DNA from: Novosphingobium aureum
GTDB lineage: Bacteria > Pseudomonadota > Alphaproteobacteria > Sphingomonadales > Sphingomonadaceae
Direction of reading: 5' to 3'
DNA: 64,000 nt
Assembly (NCBI RefSeq): GCF_015865035.1
Contig: NZ_JADZGI010000001.1
Coordinates: 620,001-684,000 of the forward strand
This document shows, one piece after another, positions 14,898 to 22,324 of this stretch. How positions within the stretch are numbered: the stretch's first letter is position 1; every line of letters begins with the position of its first letter. The notes beneath the pieces were generated by a model, which was not told where the DNA came from, did not search any database, and saw only the letters and a program-made list of their open reading frames with translations. A program made the position numbers and the translations under genes.

Positions 14898-17603
14898 TCA
14901 CGAACCGGTCAGGCGCGACAGGGCGGCCTGGTAGTTGGCGAGCTGTTTTTGCTGGTAGGCCGAGCCTGCTGCGGTCGCGAGCGTGCCGTCGACCCGTGCG
15001 GCCTTGGTCGAATCCCAGTAGAGCGAGCGGTAGGCCGACTGGATCATCGAAATGGCCGAGCCGATCTTGCTGAGCGCCACGGCTGCCGTCTTGGCATTGC
15101 CCAGATTGAGGGCGCTGCTCAGGGCGAGACTATAAGTGCCGCCCGGGGTGACGGTGTTCTCGTCGTCGTCATCAGCATCGGTCGCGGCCTTGGCGACGAG
15201 GCGGACCGGTTCGATCCCGAGCTTGGTCAGGGCGTCCTCGCCGTTTGCGCCCGAGCCCAGTTCGATGCTGTGGCCCGCCGCGACCTGGATCCTGAGGCTC
15301 GTCTTGCCATCGACCAGTGCGGTCGAGACGCTCGCGGCCGTACCGGTAATGCGGCGGATCTTCTGCGAGAGCGTGGTCATCGTCTCGCTTGCATCGATGG
15401 TGATCGTGCGGGTCGAACCATCGTCGACCTTGATCGTGAATTCGTCCCCGGCGCGGATGCTGGTCTGCGAGGTCAGCGTCGCTGACGTGCGCTGGTTGAG
15501 CGTACCGCGAGCAAGGCCAAGCGCGCCGAGCGCCGTGGTGCCGCCGCTCGCTGCCGACACACGCACCGGTTCGGTGGTGGTCGCGACGAGCCCCCATTGC
15601 GAGACCGCCTCGAGCGTGCCGCTGGCGTCGAGGCGCGCGAGGAAGCCATCGACCGTACCGCTCTTCGTGCCGGAAATGGTGCCGTTGCTGCGCCCGCCGA
15701 CATAAAGCGTGCCGTTCATCCAGGTCGCGCTGTCCGCCTGATCGTCCTCGGCGCTGCCGATATAGGTCGTGCTCGCAGAACCGAGACCGGCGCCGATCAT
15801 CGTGACGAACGCGTCGCGTGCTCCCGAGATCGCATTGGTCTGGCTGCCCGAGACCGCCGTTGCGGCAGCACCGACGACGGCGATCTGGCCACTGTCGGAA
15901 ACGGCGATGGCGCGCGCCTCGACTGCTCCGAGTGCAATCGAACCCAGGTCGTTGGCAATCGAGGTCGAATCGATCCGGCGCAGCGTGGCAACGCCGTTTT
16001 CCTTGGTCAGCGCGAGCAGGTTGCCTGAACCGTCGATTTCGAGCGCTGTGACCAGGTCGGCCCCACCGCTGTCGATCGTGCGCCGCTCGACCTGCTTGCC
16101 GGTGGCGTCGAGCTTGACGATGAAGGCATCGCCGCCGCCACTCGAAGCGCGGCCTGCGACGTAGATGCTCCCGTCATCGCCGATGGTCAGCGCACTCGCA
16201 CTCTCGTTGCCGAGCTGGCGCACCGCGGTTGCGGAGAGTTCCTCGCCGCGGGCATTGAAGCGGGCGACGAGGATGTCGGTGTCGCTGCCATCGCTGCCGC
16301 TGAAGGCGCTGCTGACGGTTCCGGCAACGACGATCTCGCCGTTGGGGGCGATAGAGACTGCGGCACCTTGTGCCGAACCGGAGGCGCCGAGGCTGCGCTG
16401 CCACACGATCTTGCCTTCGGAATCGACCTTGGTGAGGAACAGGTCGTCCTCGCCGTCCGAAAGGTTGGTACCGAGGTCGCCATCGGTAGTGCCGACGATA
16501 TAGCTGAAGCCCTCAGCGTCGGTGACGACCGAACGCGCCTTGGTGTCTGCGTGGACCGTGTAGTCGACGTCCTCGTCGTCATCGCGGCTCGCGGCGGTGG
16601 CCGCCTGGGCGGTGGCGTCGGCATCGATCGAGGCGATCGAACCGAGCCTTGTGCGGGTCATCGCTCCGTCGATGTCCTCGAAACGGAACAGGCTCGCATC
16701 GGTGTAGGAATCGCGCCGAGTTTCACCACTGGCGACCACGATCGCGTCGGTACCCCCGACCTGGTCGATCGCGACGTTCTCGATACCCGAGGGATTGAAC
16801 ACCAGTCCCCACTTCTCGTCGGTATATTTGAGCGAGAAGTTCGACTGCCACTGGCTGACGACATTGCCATCGGCGTCGAGCACGGGATTGCCCCCGGCAT
16901 CGAGCTGCGGGGTTGCGCCGATGGCGGCGTTGAAGGCGTTGGCGATCGTGTCGAGGTTGAGAGGGTCGGTGATCTGCGAAAGATCGACCTGGACCGTCTC
17001 GGTGGTGGAGCCCTTGGTCAGCGTGAACTGGAAGACCTCGGTGCCGGTCAGTCCGGCGATGACGTCGCTGCGCTTGATCGAGGTCGTCCCGGCGACGACC
17101 GAGCCGGTTACGTCCGACTTGGTCACGGCGACGGTCTGGACGCGCTTCGTGGGCACGCCGTAGTTCAGCGTGAGCATGTCGGTCTGCGCAGACCCCATGT
17201 AGGCCTGCAGGTCGGCCATGCCCTTGGCAAAGACCTTGTTGAGGGCAGTGCGCTCGGTTTCCGAGGTGGTCGACTTGGCCGCGCTCTCGGCGATCACGCG
17301 CAAGCGGTCGAGCGCCTTGTAGATGGTGAAGGAAGCCTCGATGTCGGGCAGGTCCTCCAGGGAGGAGTCGCTCTCGGTATCGATGATCGAGAGCATTTTC
17401 TTGATCGCGGTGATCTGCGCGCTGGTGGAAGAGGTGGTGGGCTCCTCTTCCCAGGGCGGGGTGGTCTGGGGCAGGGTGAAGGCCTGCTTCGCCCGCGTCA
17501 CTGCCGGGCTGTCGCTGGAGGAAAGCCCGGAGGAGTAGGTGTTGTAGGCGCTCGTCCCTCCCAGGATGGAAAGACCGATCAGGCCATTGTTCACATTCAC
17601 CAT
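14898..17603 (-). CDS. Large flagellar-locus protein with beta-propeller repeats and a flagellin hook-IN-like segment (FlaEY-like)
   Basis: A 901-residue Ser/Thr/Gly/Asp-rich protein with no signal peptide and no cysteines seen. Residues 1-160 are helical. About 348-675 contain repeated beta-propeller-type units (G..DAFIVKLDA.GK, ...GSIYVAGRASSGG). About 721-800 contain a flagellin IN-like stretch (FTIKVDDGSTRTITIDASET). The last 65 residues are helical (SKIGSAISMIQSAYRSLYW). The helical ends around a beta core resemble axial flagellar proteins. The layout recalls the large FlaEY-type flagellar proteins of alphaproteobacteria; that is recollection, not a search. Its start has GGGAAGG upstream, and it is divergent from fliG. 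Confidence 0.6.
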   Translation of the reverse strand: MVNVNNGLIGLSILGGTSAYNTYSSGLSSSDSPAVTRAKQAFTLPQTTPPWEEEPTTSSTSAQITAIKKMLSIIDTESDSSLEDLPDIEASFTIYKALDRLRVIAESAAKSTTSETERTALNKVFAKGMADLQAYMGSAQTDMLTLNYGVPTKRVQTVAVTKSDVTGSVVAGTTSIKRSDVIAGLTGTEVFQFTLTKGSTTETVQVDLSQITDPLNLDTIANAFNAAIGATPQLDAGGNPVLDADGNVVSQWQSNFSLKYTDEKWGLVFNPSGIENVAIDQVGGTDAIVVASGETRRDSYTDASLFRFEDIDGAMTRTRLGSIASIDADATAQAATAASRDDDEDVDYTVHADTKARSVVTDAEGFSYIVGTTDGDLGTNLSDGEDDLFLTKVDSEGKIVWQRSLGASGSAQGAAVSIAPNGEIVVAGTVSSAFSGSDGSDTDILVARFNARGEELSATAVRQLGNESASALTIGDDGSIYVAGRASSGGGDAFIVKLDATGKQVERRTIDSGGADLVTALEIDGSGNLLALTKENGVATLRRIDSTSIANDLGSIALGAVEARAIAVSDSGQIAVVGAAATAVSGSQTNAISGARDAFVTMIGAGLGSASTTYIGSAEDDQADSATWMNGTLYVGGRSNGTISGTKSGTVDGFLARLDASGTLEAVSQWGLVATTTEPVRVSAASGGTTALGALGLARGTLNQRTSATLTSQTSIRAGDEFTIKVDDGSTRTITIDASETMTTLSQKIRRITGTAASVSTALVDGKTSLRIQVAAGHSIELGSGANGEDALTKLGIEPVRLVAKAATDADDDDENTVTPGGTYSLALSSALNLGNAKTAAVALSKIGSAISMIQSAYRSLYWDSTKAARVDGTLATAAGSAYQQKQLANYQAALSRLTGS

Positions 17604-17641
17604 GAATTGTACCTTCCCGGGATCATCGCCGCCGTTGTCAT

Positions 17642-17649
17642 CCTATAAG
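17642..17649 (+). promoter_or_regulatory. CCTATA-type promoter box of fliG
   Basis: CCTATAAG lies about 54 nt upstream of fliG. It is preceded by TCAT, giving the decamer TCATCCTATA also found upstream of fliN. Confidence 0.5.
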
Positions 17650-17702
17650 ATAGATAGCTTGCGGGCGTTCGGGTCCGGAACCGTGCACTTTTATTACGAG
17701 GA

Positions 17703-18746
17703 TTGAAGGACGTGACCAAGGTAGCCCCGATCGGAGAGCCGCCGGAACTCAAGAAGTATTCGGGGCTGCAGCGTGCTGCGGCGTTGATGCTTGCGCTCGG
17801 CCAGGAGCATGGCGGGCCGATCTGGGGGCAGCTTTCCAACGAGGAGGTCAAGGAGCTTTCCTCGGCGATCTCGCAGCTTGGCCGGGTTCCGGCCAACGTC
17901 ATCGAGTATCTCCTGGTGGAGTTTCTCGGCGAAGTTTCCAGCATGTCGAACTTCCACGGCTCGTACGAGTCCACGCAGCGTCTGCTCGAGGGCATGATGC
18001 CCGCGGACCGCGTGAAGGAGATCATGGAGGACATCCGCGGCCCGAGCGGGCGTACGATGTGGGACAAGCTCTCCAACGTCAGCGAGGCGGTACTCGCGGG
18101 CTATCTCAAGAACGAATATCCGCAGACCATTGCGGTGATCCTCTCCAAGCTGCGCACCGACCACGCGGCGCGGGTGCTGGCCGAACTGCCGCGCGATCTC
18201 GGTACCGATGTGGTGATGCGCATGCTGCGCATGGATACGGTGCAGAAAGACGTCCTCGCCCAGGTCGAGCAGACCCTCAAGGCGGAGTTCATGACAAACT
18301 TCTCGCGCGCGCAGAAGGTCGATGCCCACGAGACCATGGCCGAACTGTTCAACGCGCTCGACCGCTCGACCGAGGAAGCCATGCTTTCCGCGCTCGACGC
18401 GCGCGAGCCCGACGCCGCCTCCAAGATCCGCGCGCTGATGTTCACGTTCGAGGATCTGGCCAATCTCGTCCCGGCCTCGATCCAGGTCTTGGTGCGCAAC
18501 AGCGACAAGCGCGAGCTGGCGTTGGCGCTCAAGGGTGCGCCCGAAGAGATGCGCCAGGTCTTCTTCAACGGCATGACCGAACGTGCGGCCAAGCTGATGC
18601 GCGATGACATGGCCGCGATGGGGCCGGTGCGCGCGCGCGAGTGCGAGGATGCGCAGGCTGCATTGGTGCGCCTTGCCAAGTCACTCGGCGATCGCGGCGA
18701 CATCGTCATCGCCGACCCGAAGAGCGACGAGGCGATGATCTACTGA
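17703..18746 (+). CDS. fliG: Flagellar motor switch protein FliG
   Basis: About 347 residues. It has the FliG middle-domain motif YPQTIAVILSKL.TDHAARVLAELP and the C-terminal charged torque helix (RNSDKRELALALKGAPEE). FliG couples stator movement to C-ring rotation and sits on FliF. The start is unclear: TTG at 17703 directly follows CGAGGA, while GTG at 17712 follows GAAGGA with almost no spacing. The two differ by three residues. fliH follows 64 nt downstream. Confidence 0.95.
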   Translation: MKDVTKVAPIGEPPELKKYSGLQRAAALMLALGQEHGGPIWGQLSNEEVKELSSAISQLGRVPANVIEYLLVEFLGEVSSMSNFHGSYESTQRLLEGMMPADRVKEIMEDIRGPSGRTMWDKLSNVSEAVLAGYLKNEYPQTIAVILSKLRTDHAARVLAELPRDLGTDVVMRMLRMDTVQKDVLAQVEQTLKAEFMTNFSRAQKVDAHETMAELFNALDRSTEEAMLSALDAREPDAASKIRALMFTFEDLANLVPASIQVLVRNSDKRELALALKGAPEEMRQVFFNGMTERAAKLMRDDMAAMGPVRARECEDAQAALVRLAKSLGDRGDIVIADPKSDEAMIY

Positions 18747-18810
18747 TGGCGCAGCCTGCGGATATCGGCGCTGCATGGCGCGTTGCGTCCAGGTGCGCAG
18801 GAGGAAAGCG

Positions 18811-19692
18811 ATGAGCGATTCCGAGGACCGTCGCTCGGGCGTCGGTGACCGGCGTCGCCAGCCAAGGGCGGGCGTCGGGGCCATCGCCTGGCCGGCTGCA
18901 CCCGAACGCAGCGTGCACACTGCGGACGGGGAGGGCGCCGCGTTCGAGGACGCCGCATCGAACGGTACCACACCCGACGACGGTGCGGCGGGACCGATCC
19001 AGCCCTTCAGCTTCGACCGCGTGTTCCAGTCGGGCCAGCGCGAGCCTGCCGAAGTGGCCGAAGTCGCCGCGACGCGGCTACGCGAGGAAATTGCAGCTCT
19101 CGAGGCACGCGTCGAACGCATGGCGCAAGACCATGCCGCCGAGCTCTCGCGGGCGCGCAGCGATGGCTTCGAGGCCGGGCTGGTGCAGGCGCGCAGTGAA
19201 CGCGAGGAAGCCGTGCTGGCCGCGACCGATGCGCTGCACGCTGCGCTCGAGGAAGCCCGGCGCGATTTCGACCGGGTCTCCGAGGACATCGCCCGCGATG
19301 CAGCGGTGGTCGCCTATCAGGCGGCGAACATGCTCGCGGGGCACGCCGTCGATCACGATCCGGTGCGCGCCATCGACGAGGCGCTGGGGCGTGCGCTGGA
19401 TCAGGTCTCGCGCGGGACCGGGCTGGTCATCCGCATCAATCCCGCGATCCGCGAGGATCTGGAAAAGCGCGTGGCCCTGCGCCAGGCGCGCGAGCAGCGC
19501 CGCATCGACATGATGCTGGTCGAGGACGAGACCATTGCCATCGGCGATGCGCAGATCACCTGGACCGAAGGCGGACTGGTGGTCGATGCCATGGCGCGCC
19601 GCGCGGCCGTGCTGGCTGAACTGGGCGGCCTGCTCGGTCCCGATGGCGAGGCGCAATTGCCCGGCGACGCCTATCCCGGCGGGGGGGCGTAA
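18811..19692 (+). CDS. fliH: Flagellar assembly protein FliH
   Basis: A 293-residue protein from ATG 18811, with GAGGAAA eight bases upstream. The first 80 residues are low-complexity, 90-170 are coiled coil (EEIAALEARVERMAQ), and the rest is the FliH C-terminal domain (IRINPAIREDLEKRV ... ITWTEGGLVVDA). FliH regulates the FliI ATPase and docks it to FliN. It is separated from fliI, which lies at the left edge of the window. Confidence 0.85.
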   Translation: MSDSEDRRSGVGDRRRQPRAGVGAIAWPAAPERSVHTADGEGAAFEDAASNGTTPDDGAAGPIQPFSFDRVFQSGQREPAEVAEVAATRLREEIAALEARVERMAQDHAAELSRARSDGFEAGLVQARSEREEAVLAATDALHAALEEARRDFDRVSEDIARDAAVVAYQAANMLAGHAVDHDPVRAIDEALGRALDQVSRGTGLVIRINPAIREDLEKRVALRQAREQRRIDMMLVEDETIAIGDAQITWTEGGLVVDAMARRAAVLAELGGLLGPDGEAQLPGDAYPGGGA

Positions 19693-19707
19693 ACTTTTCC
19701 GCCGTTC

Positions 19708-19720
19708 GGCAAGTTTTGCC
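19708..19720. promoter_or_regulatory. GGCAA-N3-TTGCC palindrome upstream of fliF
   Basis: A perfect inverted repeat (spacer GTT) with the same arms as the one at 7828-7840. It lies 10 nt before a CCTATA box. Candidate operator for a flagellar regulator. Confidence 0.4.
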
Positions 19721-19730
19721 TAGTGCTCCT

Positions 19731-19739
19731 CCTATAATG
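19731..19739 (+). promoter_or_regulatory. CCTATA-type promoter box of fliF
   Basis: CCTATAATG lies 48 nt before the fliF start and contains a TATAAT hexamer. No good -35 is seen at 17 nt. Confidence 0.5.
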
Positions 19740-19786
19740 CCACAAGGCGAGGCCATCGGGCCCCGCGGTAGCATCGAGAGGCTCAC

Positions 19787-21406
19787 TTGAACGCGTTGCG
19801 CAACTTTATCGAGCAGATCGGCTCGCGCCGTGCCCTGCTGATGGGAGGTGTCGCTGCCGCCATGCTCATCGGACTGGGCTGGATGGCAATGCGCCCTTCG
19901 ACCAGCGACATGGGCTATCTGTTCACCGACCTCGATCCCGCTGCCGCACAGTCGATCACCGAGAAGCTGCGCGGGCAGAGCGTGCCCTTCCAGCTCTCCG
20001 CCGACGGCACCGCCGTCATGGCCCCGGTGGACCGCCTCGCCGAACTGCGCATGTCGCTCGCTTCCGAACAGCTGGGCGGCAAGATTGGCTACGAGGTTCT
20101 CGACGAGGAGGAGCCCTTCGGCATTTCCTCCTCGCGTGCAAAGCTCAACGAGACCCGGGCCATCGAGGGCGAGCTCGTGCGTTCGATCGAGAGCATCGAC
20201 ACCGTGCGCAAGGCGCGCGTCCACGTCGTCATGCCCGAGCGCGCGCTGTTCGAGAACGAGCCGCGCAAGGCCAGCGCCGCGGTGACCGTCGCGACGACCG
20301 GGCGCCTTCCCAAGGAAAGCGTTCAGGCGATCCGCTACCTCGTCTCCTCGGCGGTTCCCGGTCTCGCGCCCGATGCCGTCTCTATCGTCGACCAGTCGGG
20401 CGCGCTGCTTGCTCGTGCAGGCGAGGGCGGCGATGGTGCTGGCGGCGATCTCGAGGAGCATCAGGCATCGCTCGAGGCGCGCCTGCGCAGCGAGATCGAG
20501 GCGATGCTCGAGCCCATCGTCGGGCGTGGCAAGGTGCGCGCCGAAGTCGCCGCCAAGATCGAGCGCGACCAGGTCCGCGAGGAATCGCAGACCTTCGACC
20601 CCGACAACCAGGTCGTTGCGCATCAGGTCACCGTGGAATCGAGCGACCAGAACGACGAGAGCTCGGGCGGTGCGGACGGCGTTTCGGTCGGTACCCAGCT
20701 GCCCGATGACGAGATGAACCTTGCCGGCGGCAATGGCGACAGCCGTCGTTCGGCCCGCAACGAGACCTCCGAGGACGTCACGTACGACAACAGCCGCACC
20801 CAGAAGGTGGCGGTGCGCGGTCCCGGCGAGGTTACGCGCCTGACCGTCGCGGTCATGGTCGACCCGGGCGAGAAGGGGCTTCCCGCAGCGCAGGTCCAGC
20901 GCATGCAGCGTCTCGTCGAGAACGCGGTCGGCTACGATGCCGCACGCGGGGACAGCGTGGTCGTCGAGGCGATGAAGTTCTCCGCTCCCGACGCTTTCGA
21001 GGAAGACAGTGGCGGGCTGCCCTTCGGGATCACCGGCGGTCGCGTGTTCGATATCGTCAAGCTGCTCGTGGTGGGCGGGATCGTGCTCTTCGCGATCCGC
21101 ATGCTCAAGGGGCAGAACAACCGACCGCCGTTGCTCGAGGGCATCGTCGAACAGCGGCGCGGGCCTGGCGAGGAGGAGGACGGCGTGACCGAGCTGACCG
21201 GCCGTTCGGTCGACCAGTTCGACGAGGAGGGCAACCTGCTCGAAGACCAGAACCGGCTTCCGGGCGATGCGAAGCTCGATGACGAGATCGCGCTTGCCCA
21301 GGTCGATGGACAGATCAAGCAGTCCGCGCTGCGCCGCATCGGCGGCACGGTGGCGGCAAGCCCGGCGGAATCGGCTTCGGTGATCCGCCAGTGGATGAAC
21401 ACCTGA
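19787..21406 (+). CDS. fliF: Flagellar MS-ring protein FliF
   Basis: A 539-residue protein with a TTG start; CGAGAGG lies six bases upstream. Two membrane helices (about residues 18-35 and 420-440) flank a periplasmic region with the FliF motifs YEVLDEEEPFGISS, RVHVVMPERALF and SVVVEAMKFSAP. The C-terminal tail is acidic and would bind FliG. FliF forms the MS ring in the inner membrane. First gene of fliF-fliN-flbD-like-flhA. Confidence 0.96.
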   Translation: MNALRNFIEQIGSRRALLMGGVAAAMLIGLGWMAMRPSTSDMGYLFTDLDPAAAQSITEKLRGQSVPFQLSADGTAVMAPVDRLAELRMSLASEQLGGKIGYEVLDEEEPFGISSSRAKLNETRAIEGELVRSIESIDTVRKARVHVVMPERALFENEPRKASAAVTVATTGRLPKESVQAIRYLVSSAVPGLAPDAVSIVDQSGALLARAGEGGDGAGGDLEEHQASLEARLRSEIEAMLEPIVGRGKVRAEVAAKIERDQVREESQTFDPDNQVVAHQVTVESSDQNDESSGGADGVSVGTQLPDDEMNLAGGNGDSRRSARNETSEDVTYDNSRTQKVAVRGPGEVTRLTVAVMVDPGEKGLPAAQVQRMQRLVENAVGYDAARGDSVVVEAMKFSAPDAFEEDSGGLPFGITGGRVFDIVKLLVVGGIVLFAIRMLKGQNNRPPLLEGIVEQRRGPGEEEDGVTELTGRSVDQFDEEGNLLEDQNRLPGDAKLDDEIALAQVDGQIKQSALRRIGGTVAASPAESASVIRQWMNT

Positions 21407-21417
21407 GAGAGGTTGCC

Positions 21418-21780
21418 ATGACAAGACAACTCGAACCGCGCCAGTTCGGCGAGACCGAAGAGATCGCGGCGAGCACCGCACCCGAACCCGATGCCCGCCA
21501 GGAGGCGCTGCGCCGCGCAAGCCAAGGGCCGCTCGAACCCGACGACCTGCAGGCCGTGTTTGACGTGCCGGTCAAGGTTCAGGCCGTGCTCGGCCGCTCG
21601 CGCATGGACATCGGCGAGCTGCTCCAGCTCAAGCCGGGCATGGTGGTCGAACTCGACCGCCGCGTCGGCGAACCGGCCGACATCTTCGTCAACAACCGCC
21701 TCATCGCGCGCGGCGAGGTCGTGCTGATCGACAACGCGCTGGGCGTCACGCTCACCGAAATCGTGAGGCAGGAGGGATGA
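21418..21780 (+). CDS. fliN: Flagellar motor switch protein FliN (long form)
   Basis: A 120-residue protein. A 45-residue Glu/Arg-rich N-terminal extension precedes a SPOA domain (VFDVPVKVQAVLGRSRMDIG ... EPADIFVNNRLIARGEVVLI). It is the second FliN in the window; the other (7537-7770) is 77 residues. It starts 11 nt after fliF and overlaps the next gene by 4 nt. No fliM is present in the window. Confidence 0.9.
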   Translation: MTRQLEPRQFGETEEIAASTAPEPDARQEALRRASQGPLEPDDLQAVFDVPVKVQAVLGRSRMDIGELLQLKPGMVVELDRRVGEPADIFVNNRLIARGEVVLIDNALGVTLTEIVRQEG

Positions 21781-22223
21781 AGGTGCCGGTGGACCCCGCC
21801 GCGACCCCGATCGTGCTCGTCGGCGACCCGGCCGACACCATGGCTCTCGCCTTCGAGATGGCGCGTGGCGCGAAGGGCTCGATTGCCGTCGATCCGGCGT
21901 CCAATCCGCTGCGCGACAGCTGGCGCCATCCCGGTGACGAACTCGTCTCGGTCGATTTCGTGGTCGACCTGCAGGACGTCATGGCCCGGCTGCGCTCGCA
22001 GAAGGCCGAGGCGATGGCGTTCCCGGCGGCGGTATCGGCACTGGTCGGGCGCCGCGTCGAGGAGGTCGAGCGCGAACTCGTGCTGCAGACGCTCGAACAC
22101 TGCGAGGGCAACCGCACCAGTGCCGCGGCGATGCTCGGCATCTCCGTGCGCACCATGCGCAACAAGCTGCGCGCCTTCCTCGCCGAGGACGACCTCGATG
22201 CGGACCGCGCGCTCCAGCACTGA
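21777..22223 (+). CDS. FlbD-like DNA-binding protein without an AAA+ domain
   Basis: A 148-residue protein. The C-terminal 55 residues are a Fis-type helix-turn-helix closely like the end of the flagellar sigma-54 activator FlbD (EVERELVLQTLEHCEGNRTS, then SVRTMRNKLRAF). The first 90 residues carry a small domain (IVLVGDPADTMALAFEMARG) that could be receiver-like, but no phospho-acceptor pattern was recognised. The central ATPase with GAFTGA is missing, so it cannot remodel sigma-54 polymerase. It may bind flagellar promoters as a repressor or accessory factor. Overlaps fliN by ATGA and is followed by flhA. Confidence 0.75.
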   Translation: MKVPVDPAATPIVLVGDPADTMALAFEMARGAKGSIAVDPASNPLRDSWRHPGDELVSVDFVVDLQDVMARLRSQKAEAMAFPAAVSALVGRRVEEVERELVLQTLEHCEGNRTSAAAMLGISVRTMRNKLRAFLAEDDLDADRALQH

Positions 22224-22324
22224 ACGCCCCGGGCTGGTCGCGAGCGGTGGCTCGCTTCCATCCCTGAACCGGCGCGCCTTCGTGCGAGCACGCACGCATG
22301 GCGCCGCAGTCGAGTGACCCGACG

